Origin: Ruegeria sp. ANG-S4
GTDB taxonomy: Bacteria > Pseudomonadota > Alphaproteobacteria > Rhodobacterales > Rhodobacteraceae
Direction of reading: 5' to 3'
DNA length: 64,000 nt
Assembly (NCBI RefSeq): GCF_000814005.1
Contig: NZ_JWLK01000004.1
Location: forward strand, 1-64,000
A program made the position numbers and the translations under genes. Of the stretch, positions 25,141 through 32,713 are shown one piece after another (the first letter of the stretch is position 1; each line of letters opens with the position of its first letter). Below the pieces are notes generated by a model. The model worked only from the letters and a program-made list of their open reading frames with translations, was not told where the DNA came from and ran no database searches.

Positions 25141-25675
25141 CCGCCTTGCCCAATGGCGAAAGGAAATGTTGGAGAAAATTGATAAAGAAGTAGAAGCCCG
25201 CTTCGTCGAGCGGCAAATGGAGATAGAACGTCAAGAGAAACAGTTCGACAAGCTCGAACGTGCGCAAAAATCTACGTCAGAGCTTATTTCCGTGGCTGTG
25301 AAATCGACGCTGTTAATCAATGGCGGGGCCGCTGTGGCAATGCTGGGCTTCATTTCCTCAATAGCCAACCAAAATTCCCCACTTAAGTTGGATTTTGAAG
25401 CCGCAGTTCACTCTCTTTCATGGTTTGGCATGGGTGCGCTATTCGGGGGCATGTGCGCCGCATCTGCATATTTGGCCAGCCACAGCCGCGAGGTTTTTCT
25501 GAGCAGCAACCTAGATACCCTGTACGAAGTGGACAGTTATAGCGCCCGGGCACGATGGTGGTGGGGATTTTTAGCGCCGACTTCTAGTAGTTTTGCGGTT
25601 CTTTGTGCGATTGGTTCGTTGTTTGACTTCGGGATAGGCGTTTTCAACTTATCGGATTTGGTTTTGAATGACTAA
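25121..25675 (+). CDS. coiled-coil membrane protein (three to four helices)
   Basis: 184 aa from ATG 25121 (GAGGGTGGG upstream). Residues 1-60 form a long charged coiled coil (QWRKEMLEKIDKEVEARFVE). Then STLLINGGAAVAMLGFISSI (about 66-85), SWFGMGALFGGMCAASAYLA (about 103-122) and SFAVLCAIGSLFDFGIGVFN (about 156-175) are membrane helices. The phrase LLINGGAAVA occurs in a family of unassigned membrane proteins. Third gene of the unit and followed by a strong terminator. Confidence 0.65.
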   Translation: MTTGINDRLAQWRKEMLEKIDKEVEARFVERQMEIERQEKQFDKLERAQKSTSELISVAVKSTLLINGGAAVAMLGFISSIANQNSPLKLDFEAAVHSLSWFGMGALFGGMCAASAYLASHSREVFLSSNLDTLYEVDSYSARARWWWGFLAPTSSSFAVLCAIGSLFDFGIGVFNLSDLVLND

Positions 25676-25765
25676 GGCGAACGGAAAACTGACGATAAGC
25701 CATACCGCACGACCTTCACGATGATTTGGATGGCCGCCACGTCGATAGGTGTCCTTACCCACAAC

Positions 25766-25796
25766 CGCCCAGCTTAACGGCTGGGCGTTCTTTTTT
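25766..25796 (+). terminator. Rho-independent terminator
   Basis: CGCCCAGC and GCTGGGCG form an 8-bp stem with a 6-base loop, followed by TTCTTTTTT. It lies about 90 bases after the stop at 25675 and ends the three-gene unit. Confidence 0.85.
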
Positions 25797-25842
25797 GCGT
25801 TGTAGGGGTGAAGGATTAACCCGGAATCACTATATTACAGGC

Positions 25843-26232
25843 ATGATACGACTAGCTATTTGTTTGGCCCTTTTCGCAACCGCTGCACAGGCCCAGGTAC
25901 ACGTCAGAGACGCGGACACAATCGTTGTTGATGGCACCCCAGTTAGGTTGAATGGCGTGGATGCCCCCGAGTTGGGAACGCGCTCAGGACAGAATGCTAA
26001 GCGCTGGATGGTGAACTTTCTTCGCGACAAATCCGTTGACTGCAAACTGAACGGCGAGCGCACCTATGACCGCTGGGTTGGGACCTGTTTAGCAAACGGA
26101 CAGGACATAGGAGCCGCTGTTATCGCCGCGGGGCACGCGTTAGACTGTGCCCGATACTCAGGCGGGCGATATAAGAAGTACGAAACCCCAGCAGCTAAAT
26201 CACGGCTCAAGCGGGCTAGTTACTGCCGCTGA
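25843..26232 (+). CDS. exported thermonuclease-like protein (SNase family)
   Basis: 129 aa with a short signal peptide (MIRLAICLALFATAAQAQ, cut after about residue 18). The mature domain has the SNase core: VRDADTIVVDGTPVRLNGVD (metal-binding Asp), APELGTRSGQNAKRWMVNFL, and the catalytic Arg/Glu region GERTYDRWVGTCLANG. Two Cys near the end (DCARYSGG and SYCR). It would cleave DNA or RNA in the periplasm or outside. The start at 25843 has only a weak ribosome site. Confidence 0.82.
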   Translation: MIRLAICLALFATAAQAQVHVRDADTIVVDGTPVRLNGVDAPELGTRSGQNAKRWMVNFLRDKSVDCKLNGERTYDRWVGTCLANGQDIGAAVIAAGHALDCARYSGGRYKKYETPAAKSRLKRASYCR

Positions 26233-26271
26233 TTTAAGGCATCAGTTATTCATGCACGTCCTATACCTCAC

Positions 26272-26379
26272 ATGACTTGGCCCAACCGCATCCCCTACGA
26301 CTTCCACAAAGAACTGGAATCCCGCCCGCTTGATGGCTGGGATGGGGCCCTACGTGCTTGGGCGAAATCCGCCAATTGA
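26272..26379 (+). CDS. possible 35-aa ORF
   Basis: MTWPNRIPYDFHKELESRPL then DGWDGALRAWAKSAN. Protein-like composition but no clear ribosome site. It might be the end of a lost longer gene. Low confidence. Confidence 0.22.
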   Translation: MTWPNRIPYDFHKELESRPLDGWDGALRAWAKSAN

Positions 26380-26483
26380 TCCCTTGTATTTGAAGGCTGC
26401 ATAGGCAGTTCCCGTTACCTTCACGATTGTTGGTCTGCTAAGTTGGTTAGCCATTATGATGAGAATAATGGCAATTGGGGCAA

Positions 26484-26663
26484 ATGTTCAAAGTATGGCG
26501 GAAAAAAGTTGGAAATGGTCTTGGATGGGAGACAAATCTGAAGGAAATGCGGCAGAAAAACCCGCTCAAGAACCGGGTTGAGGCTTGGATTGTGGTTGGA
26601 ACTTTTTGCATCATTATTGTCGGCTCATCTGCCGCTTTGATTTATTCTCTGGTATATTTGTGA
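26484..26663 (+). CDS. possible small single-helix membrane protein
   Basis: 59 aa with a basic N-terminal half and one helix near the end (AWIVVGTFCIIIVGSSAALI). A competing 37-codon frame overlaps it (from 26468). The ribosome site is poor. It is the only likely content of the 26380-26663 stretch. Confidence 0.3.
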   Translation: MFKVWRKKVGNGLGWETNLKEMRQKNPLKNRVEAWIVVGTFCIIIVGSSAALIYSLVYL

Positions 26664-26990
26664 CCGACCTGAATCCGGGACCTGAAAAGTGACTCGCGCC
26701 GGGAGACTTACAACGAACTAGAAAGGCTGTTTGCGGTTAGCCTTTGCCGATCGTTACATTTAGCCGCGGTTTTCGCAGCCTATTTTTGTGACACGAACGC
26801 CGCGGGGCCTGACGAAGTCGGCGGGCAGGACTCGTTTTCACTCTCCGGGTCATGGTGCGTTGGCATTCGGAGCAATCTGCAAACGCTTCCAACCCTAGCA
26901 GGGACGTGCCTATTTTACCGTTGTCATGACTGTTTTAGAAATGATCGGCAAGATAACTTGCCGACCGTATCTTCGCAAACCGCTCGCGCC
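26664..26990. other. intergenic region in the island
   Basis: 327 bases with no credible gene. The right side holds a hairpin on the minus strand (see next entry). Confidence 0.35.
26943..26966 (-). terminator. likely terminator of the porin gene
   Basis: GGTCGGCAAG and CTTGCCGATC form a 10-bp stem with one G-U pair and a 4-base loop, 25 bases after the stop of the minus-strand porin gene. The following T-run is short (ATTTCT), so termination is likely but not certain. Confidence 0.45.
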
Positions 26991-27917
26991 TTAGAACAGG
27001 GTGTCCACAAGGGTGGTCAGAGCATTGTGGCGGGGTGCCATCGCTGCCCGTGCGACGCTGTTGAGAGGGGTTGATACTTCGCGTTGCCCGAGTGGGAAGG
27101 TCAGGCCCAGGCGAACCGTGTCGAGGTCACCGCTCAGGTTGGCGACATCCAGATCTGTTCGCGCCAGTTCCAAGGAAAGTTGTGCCGGAAATTCACTGAT
27201 CTGGCTGAAGTCATAGTCAACGCCGATGCCAATTGTCGTGAAATCAACATCAACATCACTCAGAGACTGCCGGCTGATACCGGCATATGCGCCCCAGCCC
27301 GAAGCAAACTGATAATAACCCCCCATACCGATGCTGGATAAATCGGCGCTGTCTCCGAAACCTGAAAGCTCACTTCTGACGTAATGAGCGCCGAATACGG
27401 CCTTCTCTGTGGCTTGGTAACGGAACAATAAGCCGTAATCCGTCCAGTCGACCCCGTTCAGGTCCGGTGACGTTTCGGTTTCACCGATCCACGCCTCAAT
27501 GCCAAAGCCCATGGTCGAATAGCCACCGGTGATCCCGTATGAGGTGGCGTCACCTGACAGATCGATGCCCAGCCCGGTGTCCAGATCCGCGTCCGCATAA
27601 TCCAAGTAGGCGCCGACCGTAGCACCATTGTCAAACTGGTATGTAAGCTTGGTACCGAGATCAAGCAAGGACAGGTCGCCGGATGTGTTGTCCGGATCGA
27701 TGTTCGAGTATTTGCCCACCAGGCCAAGATACAGGCCATTTTCAAAATCGATCAAACCAAAAGCATCCAAGGTGGGAGTGTCGATGTCTCCGGCACCATC
27801 TGATGCTGACGCATGACCGTATCCAAGCGTCGTGGCACCTTGAAAACTCTGCGCTGCAACGATACCCGGAACAATGGTAGCCAGCATTGCAAGGGAAATT
27901 ATTCTTTTCGAAAACAA
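26991..27917 (-). CDS. outer-membrane beta-barrel (porin-like) protein
   Basis: 308 aa from the TTG at 27917, favoured because GAGG lies 8 bases upstream and this gives a normal 22-residue signal peptide (SKRIISLAMLATIVPGIVAA); an ATG at 27947 is possible. The mature protein has alternating Gly/aromatic beta-strand pattern (SLLDLGTKLTYQFDNGATVG, GITGGYSTMGFGIEAWIGET, GGYYQFASGWGAYAGISRQS) and is acidic. No plug domain. It is an outer-membrane channel of Rhodobacterales type. A porin is unexpected cargo for such a small island; it may change phage or solute entry (inference). Confidence 0.75.
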   Translation of the reverse strand: MFSKRIISLAMLATIVPGIVAAQSFQGATTLGYGHASASDGAGDIDTPTLDAFGLIDFENGLYLGLVGKYSNIDPDNTSGDLSLLDLGTKLTYQFDNGATVGAYLDYADADLDTGLGIDLSGDATSYGITGGYSTMGFGIEAWIGETETSPDLNGVDWTDYGLLFRYQATEKAVFGAHYVRSELSGFGDSADLSSIGMGGYYQFASGWGAYAGISRQSLSDVDVDFTTIGIGVDYDFSQISEFPAQLSLELARTDLDVANLSGDLDTVRLGLTFPLGQREVSTPLNSVARAAMAPRHNALTTLVDTLF

Positions 27918-28540
27918 CTCGATTACCTCATGTTTTTGTTGTCTCATTTTGAGCTTGTTGACCGAAGGGCAAGGGTTTGACAATAGCAATTATAGCGAGA
28001 AGTTCTCGTTACAATCTTTCGCTTAAGTTGTGTGTCAAACGGGCAACGATGGCTTTGACGCCGGACGAAATCTCGAACTGTAGTCAGGGTCACTTAAGTC
28101 GGCTCATACCGCGTGGCGCGAACGCCCGGCCCGAAGTAGAACCCCGGAAACAGCCGTACAACTTGCCAAATTGACAGGCGCATGGCGCGGTTCGTCTAAG
28201 CGCCCACTGTATGACTGGGTGCGTGTTACAAGTTGGTTTGTCGAGCGTAACGTGTTGGGGGAATCAGAATATCGCAACGCGGTAATTTCGCGTGTCGGTA
28301 ACTTCAGCGTTCAGGCAGAGAGCACAATGAATTTCCCAATAAGCATGCCTTTGCTTTTGGACACAGCGCTCGAGAAGGCCTAGTCGCTTTAAGTCCCGAG
28401 GCCTATCAAAAAAGTTCCGCCCCACGCCGATTGCGCTTGGTGTTGGGCTTTCAGTTGGTAGGCTGTAACTGGAAATGATTCCTCGCAGAAAAGAAAACGC
28501 CCCCGCGTTAGCGAAGGCCAAAAGCCTAGACTCTTCAGCA
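27918..28540. other. intergenic region in the island
   Basis: 623 bases. It holds the upstream region of the porin gene and a 70-aa frame at 28171-28383 starting with TTG and lacking a ribosome site, not called. No terminators or repeats that I can defend. Confidence 0.35.
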
Positions 28541-28801
28541 TCAGTTCAAGCAGAGGAAAAGGTCGTTATTTTGGTAGGTATTCGGATTGTGTCGCACCGA
28601 CACATGTTCGGCTTTTTTCTTAGATCCTTTCTGACATATACGTTGGGCCTCAGCTGTCGAGGCAGCCAAAGCTTGCTGGCGGTCCGAGAAGGACGAGGTA
28701 ATGATATTGACGCTGTCGCCGTTAAATTCCGAAACAATTGGCTGAGGATCGCCGCATCCGGCCAAACCCATTAATACAATGAGTGCAGTTAGTTTTTTCA
28801 T
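28541..28801 (-). CDS. small lipoprotein
   Basis: 86 aa with a lipobox: MKKLTALIVLMGLAGCGDPQ (Cys at residue 16). The mature chain of about 70 residues has two more Cys (RICQKGSKKK and LFLCLN). A GGAAG ribosome site lies 6 bases upstream. It would be anchored to a cell membrane by lipid. Asp at +3 after Cys may affect Lol sorting. No known family. Confidence 0.75.
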   Translation of the reverse strand: MKKLTALIVLMGLAGCGDPQPIVSEFNGDSVNIITSSFSDRQQALAASTAEAQRICQKGSKKKAEHVSVRHNPNTYQNNDLFLCLN

Positions 28802-29082
28802 TGGTTACTTCCAGTTAACTTCCTTCTGTGGTTGGATATCACAGTGTGCTTGCCGACCCTTCAACCCCCTAAGGCTTGAAATCTGCCTGCAAATTTAGCC
28901 ATTGTAGATGCAAATAGAGCGTTAGCCGCTCTCTAGCGGTGAATAGCGGGGAGCCGGTTTAAAAGTCCCCATGCAGCCGTTTAGTGGTTTTGGCGTGATT
29001 ATCAGGGGAGTAACGTCGAAACCGGGTTTTCATTGATAGGTGCTCTTGATGGGCGCGCGCCTAGTCGAATAGGCATAAGGCC

Positions 29083-29427
29083 ATGAATAGATTCATACTC
29101 TTATTTGCGCTTGTCGCCTCGCCGACCGCCGCTCTGAGCCAGTTTCACGCGAACCGTGGATAATGGAACGACATGAATTATAGCCAACGTCTAGGCTTTG
29201 TCGCTGGCGTTGTTGACCGAGACTTAGCGCAGACAACCGATGGGGATGAGACCGGCCACAACCAAAGGGCTGAAATAGAATCTGAGTGCTTGTCTGACCT
29301 CGCCGTAACAACTGTAGACTTGGTCCAACCGGTGGACGAGCGATATCAGGATATCGAAAAGTGGGAATGGCCATCATTCGCGATAGTTTTGAACGTGATT
29401 TATGAGCTCTGCAAGAATCGCCTATAA
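29083..29427 (+). pseudogene. Rap1a/Tai-like secreted protein gene broken by an in-frame TAA
   Basis: ATG 29083 (AAGG upstream) encodes a signal peptide (MNRFILLFALVASPTAALSQ) and then meets TAA at 29161-29163. The same frame continues from there to 29427 with LGFVAGVVDRDLAQTTDG and ECLSDLAVTTVDLVQPVDER, whose layout (Gly-Phe/Val-Gly-Val-Val motif, then CLxxxVT and a C-terminal helix) matches Rap1a/Tai-type secreted immunity-like proteins. The second part might be started at ATG 29173, but it would lack export. I read the whole as one broken gene. Confidence 0.5.
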
Positions 29428-29740
29428 ACGGGTCTCCCCGCTATTCTGCATCCATTCAAGAAAAGCGGGTCGCTCAATTAAACTTCGAAACAAACGGGAC
29501 AGGCTTCAAACCGCGCGGACATGGATTTCCGGCGTCTATCGGTTAAGGCTTCCCGTGCGAACCACCGGCTAGGGCCAATACACCTGGCGGTTGGTTTCAT
29601 TTGAAGGATGGCTGGCACTCAATCAGGAGCGGCGGCCAAAACAGGCGGGTATCCATGAAAAAATCAGGGGATGAATCAGGGGATAGAGAAGCGGCTTTTT
29701 GAAAAGCCTTTGTACTTCATTATCTTGCTTGATTAGTTGG
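29428..29740. other. right end of island
   Basis: 313 bases from the broken gene to the tRNA. Contains the right arm-type sites and the right attachment site; no gene. Confidence 0.5.
29665..29684 (+). promoter_or_regulatory. integrase arm-type sites, right
   Basis: CAGGGGAT at 29665-29672 and 29677-29684, 12 bases apart, the same motif and spacing as at 14065-14084. They lie 53-72 bases from the right attachment copy. Confidence 0.65.
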
Positions 29741-29753
29741 TGCCTCAAGAGGG
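29737..29753. repeat. attachment site, right copy (tRNA end)
   Basis: TTGGTGCCTCAAGAGGG; its last 13 bases are the 3' end of tRNA-Thr(CGT) on the minus strand. Identical to 13920-13936. Confidence 0.85.
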
Positions 29754-29813
29754 ACTCGAACCCCCGACCTTGTCCTTACGAAGGACCTGCTCTACCAGCT
29801 GAGCTATTGAGGC
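29741..29813 (-). tRNA. tRNA-Thr (anticodon CGT)
   Basis: 73-base cloverleaf on the minus strand: acceptor GCCTCAA pairs perfectly with TTGAGGC, D arm GCTC/GAGC, anticodon loop TTCGTAA (CGT reads ACG, Thr), T stem GGGGG/CCCTC with loop TTCGAGT, discriminator A. One pair at the top of the anticodon stem is G-A. No encoded CCA. Its 3' end is the integration target. Confidence 0.93.
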
Positions 29814-30130
29814 ACTGTGAACCCGAACATAGGCTCAATTCACATCTGCACATTGCCCTCACCATTTCGGCTTTGCAATTCAGCCTGACATGCACCCGTT
29901 TCTTGCGAGGCGGTTGTCGTCATTGGTGGGGTAATGCGTCGACGGGTCGTCGTTTAACCGTTACACCCAAGCCACGCAAGCCTGCAAATGTGCGAATGGC
30001 CTAGGCGAACGTTTTCGAAAATGGCCAATCCATAAGCCTCTGAACTTTGGGCAACATCACTGCGTTGATCGGTAGACTTTTGGCCGACCCCCTCGTACTA
30101 ACGTTCTGAAAACCAACGTACATGTGACAA
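29814..30130. other. intergenic region
   Basis: 317 bases upstream of the tRNA and the ASCH gene. The tRNA promoter must lie in the left part; nothing else is evident. Confidence 0.35.
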
Positions 30131-30469
30131 ATGAAACAGAAAAGTCAAAGGCTTGCCGTGGTGGATCGGCTTTTCCCCTTCGTCCTGGATGGATCCAAAA
30201 CCTCGACAATTCGGTGGCGGGAACAGCGTGTTGAACCCGGCGTTCTGACTTTTTTCAATCTCTCTGACGCGGATCAAACCGTGAGTGTTCATGTGGTCAA
30301 ATGCACTGACATGCCACTGAGCGAGGCCGCGGCTTACCTTGGGCGCGCAGAGGAATGGCCGGACGACATCATGCTGGACGGCATGCGCGAGCACTATCCG
30401 GAAATAGAACTGTCGAGCGTTGTGCAGGTCATCGAATTCGATCCACCGGCAGAACAAACGCGTCCGTGA
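30131..30469 (+). CDS. ASCH domain protein
   Basis: 112 aa. The ASCH/PUA-like fold is indicated by FPFVLDGSKTSTIRWREQRV near 15-34 (the conserved GxKxxTIR loop) and the later LTFFNLSDADQTVSVHVVKC. The family binds RNA or modified nucleotides, and some members hydrolyse N4-acetylcytidine. Which activity this one has is unknown. Single gene, convergent with the Lrp gene. Confidence 0.82.
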   Translation: MKQKSQRLAVVDRLFPFVLDGSKTSTIRWREQRVEPGVLTFFNLSDADQTVSVHVVKCTDMPLSEAAAYLGRAEEWPDDIMLDGMREHYPEIELSSVVQVIEFDPPAEQTRP

Positions 30470-30519
30470 ACGGATTCATAATTGGCGCTTGCGGCAATCC
30501 GGACAGGCGGGCACGCAAT

Positions 30520-30990
30520 TCAATCCACATGAAGCGGCTGATTGTCGAAAACTTCTTCCAATACGATCGAGCTGCGGATGTCCTTGATCATCGGTAGTTT
30601 CAACAGAACTTCCCTGACAATCCTTTGATAGTCCGCGATGTCGCCAACGACGAGCTGAACGAGGTAATCGGCTTCGCCCGAGATCATCCGCACGGATTTG
30701 ACCTCGGGCACGCGCCCGAGCGCTGCGCGGAACGCTTGAGTGTGGTCATCATGGTGCTCTCGAAATGTGACTTCCAAAAACACCTCGACCCCAAGTCCAA
30801 GTGCCAACCGATCCACCCGCGGCCAATAGCCTTTGATGATCCCGTCTTCTTCCATCTTTCGAACGCGCTTGTGCACCGGCGCCAACGACATATTCACGTG
30901 CTCCGCCAGTTCTGCCATCGTCACTCTGCCCAACCGTTGCAACGCGCGCAGGATTCGGCGGTTTGTCTCATCAAGGTTCGTTTTCATCAT
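30520..30990 (-). CDS. Lrp/AsnC family transcriptional regulator
   Basis: 156 aa starting MMKTNLDETNRRILRALQRL. Winged HTH in residues 5-60 (VTMAELAEHVNMSLAPVHKR VRKMEEDGIIKGYWP, read as one run), then the RAM/Lrp ligand-binding domain with VKSVRMISGEADYLVQLVVG. It would respond to an amino acid or related effector as an octamer or dimer. No target is adjacent beyond the divergent 31427 gene. Confidence 0.9.
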   Translation of the reverse strand: MMKTNLDETNRRILRALQRLGRVTMAELAEHVNMSLAPVHKRVRKMEEDGIIKGYWPRVDRLALGLGVEVFLEVTFREHHDDHTQAFRAALGRVPEVKSVRMISGEADYLVQLVVGDIADYQRIVREVLLKLPMIKDIRSSIVLEEVFDNQPLHVD

Positions 30991-31426
30991 TGCGTCTGTT
31001 TTTTGTCCGACGGCTTGTCCCGCATACCGCTTGCCTGTCCTCACCCGGTGCGCGCGGATGTGGTGTTCGCGTTGAGTGTGTTGAGGCGTTGTTGCCAAAT
31101 GCCATGGTAGAGGTGAATGCGCAACTCTGCGTGTTTTGAAATCCAAAGCGCCCTGCACAGGGCAAGTCGAGGATTTCCGGACAGGCCCCGACTTCGCATG
31201 AGGCAGGATCATATGGGCAGCCGGGGTGGCGGAAGCCTTTTCTGTTAGTCGCGCGCGCGCAAGAGCGGGCGCGGTTCCAGAACACGTATTCATCCAACAT
31301 TCAGATTGGTCCTAAGGACCTCGGGGCCGGTCAAATACACTGCATAAGTCAACGCGGTTTCGCAAAGCGGTGTTTTATTGGTACTTTCAAAGCGCCAGTA
31401 TCGTTTGCGAAGTGAAGGTCGGGTCT
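30991..31426. other. divergent intergenic region
   Basis: 436 bases between the Lrp regulator and the exported protein gene; holds both promoters. The GC-rich stretch near 31247-31272 is a run of GC/CG dinucleotides. No operator could be identified with certainty. Confidence 0.35.
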
Positions 31427-32509
31427 GTGAGCCTGGAAATACGAAAGCCGATAGCAGCTGTCATGTGCATCCTCGCACTTGCGACACCGCGTGCATTGCA
31501 CGCTTGCGCGGTTTGCACTGAACTGCCGGAGGCATCCATTACTGATCAGATTTTGGCAGCGGAAGTCGTCGTATTCGCGGGTCCTGCATCAGAGAACCCG
31601 TTCGAGTATTCGCCTCAACACGTCATCAAGGGAAGTGAACAAAAACTCCATAACGCACCGAGAATTCCATTTCTCATCGACAGCGTTACGCGGCGCGCAT
31701 TTCGCGCTGACCCGACAACAACGGTTCTGCTGACGTACGGACCAGAAATCAACGACAAGACGGGGCGCGGCTTTTCGCGGGCCTGGCGGCGTGTCTTTGT
31801 GATGAACCCGGACCGAAGCGCGTTTCTTGAAAGACTTCAAACCGATGGTCGACTTTGGGATTTGGGAAAAACCGAAAACGCTGCGCGCGTTTCGTTTTTT
31901 GCCGATTATTTGTGGCACCCGGATCAAGCCCTGCATGACTCGGCCTTGGTGGAAATCGGGCGCGCGAATTATGCACTTGTGCGCCCGATCGGAGACAGGT
32001 TTTCAACCGGCCAGATTCTGGAAGAGTTGAATGACCTGAACCGTTTTGCCTATTGGCCCGTCGCTATTCGACTATTGGGACTGAAAACCGATCCGCAGGC
32101 ACGTTCGATCGTCCGCTCGCGATTTGCCAAATCCCTGAAATCCGGTGGTTTGCATTCCCATGAGTGGGCGCTCGCCGGCATAGAGGCGGAAGGGGTATCT
32201 GCGATAAACGCAATTGGTCTCGCCCTCAACGACGGCAGAAAGACGCAAGATGACAAGAAAGCTCTGGTTCGGGCTTTATCCGAGGCGGGATCGTCACAGA
32301 ACCAGTTGCAGGGTGTGATCGTGCGGGTATTTGAGGATGTATTGGATAGCGATCCAGAATTGACCCTGCAAATCGCTATTGCAACGCGAAGTTGGGGCGA
32401 AACTGCTCTCTACCAAAAGTTCGAAGCTTTGGTTGCGCTTGAAGAAACGGACCCAGCGACGCAATTTTTTCTGAACATGGTTCTACAGGATGACGGTACG
32501 TCCGAATGA
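31427..32509 (+). CDS. exported protein of unknown function
   Basis: 360 aa from the GTG at 31427 (GAAGG 8 bases upstream). A signal peptide ends near ALHACAVC (IRKPIAAVMCILALATPRAL); the mature start carries CAVCTELP, so disulphide or lipidation near the N-terminus is possible. The centre reads EVVVFAGPASENPFEYSPQH; the C-terminal half is helical. No known family. It precedes DUF3604, PpiC and HupE genes on the same strand and is probably part of the same functional group. Confidence 0.6.
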   Translation: MSLEIRKPIAAVMCILALATPRALHACAVCTELPEASITDQILAAEVVVFAGPASENPFEYSPQHVIKGSEQKLHNAPRIPFLIDSVTRRAFRADPTTTVLLTYGPEINDKTGRGFSRAWRRVFVMNPDRSAFLERLQTDGRLWDLGKTENAARVSFFADYLWHPDQALHDSALVEIGRANYALVRPIGDRFSTGQILEELNDLNRFAYWPVAIRLLGLKTDPQARSIVRSRFAKSLKSGGLHSHEWALAGIEAEGVSAINAIGLALNDGRKTQDDKKALVRALSEAGSSQNQLQGVIVRVFEDVLDSDPELTLQIAIATRSWGETALYQKFEALVALEETDPATQFFLNMVLQDDGTSE

Positions 32510-32713
32510 GCCGGATCAAGACTGCGATAAGACCTTAAGTTGATCCGTAAGAAGCCCGTGTTGGCACGGAACGGCGTCCTTCAATGGTCCAAAAATATCG
32601 GCGAAGAAAAATTTTTAACAGAAGTCGACGCCTTATGATATAAACAAAATCGAATATTATCGGGCCGAAAAGAGCCCCTGTTTCGAACCGTATTGTTGAT
32701 TTGGGAGGTCAAT

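Larger units (their letters stand above)
13920..29753. mobile_element. integrated genomic island at tRNA-Thr(CGT)
   Basis: About 15.8 kb bounded by a 17-bp direct repeat, TTGGTGCCTCAAGAGGG, at 13920-13936 and 29737-29753. The right copy includes the 3' end of tRNA-Thr(CGT), so the element joined at the tRNA 3' end and left a target duplication. A P4-type integrase lies just inside the left repeat. Pairs of CAGGGGAT sites with the same 12-bp spacing occur near both ends. Content is a mix of phage-like regulators, membrane proteins, exported proteins and decayed genes. No capsid, tail or conjugation genes are present, so it is a non-autonomous or decayed element (satellite or integrative island). 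Confidence 0.88.

Noticed and set aside
28475-28774. 99-aa plus-strand frame
   Set aside because: Antisense to the lipoprotein gene with a clear lipobox.
13920-29753. CRISPR array or conjugation genes in the island
   Set aside because: No regularly spaced repeats of CRISPR length, and no relaxase, coupling protein or pilus genes seen.
29699-30004. 101-aa plus-strand frame
   Set aside because: Runs antisense through tRNA-Thr; the fragment RDSNPRPCPYEGPALPAELL is the well-known false translation of a tRNA gene.
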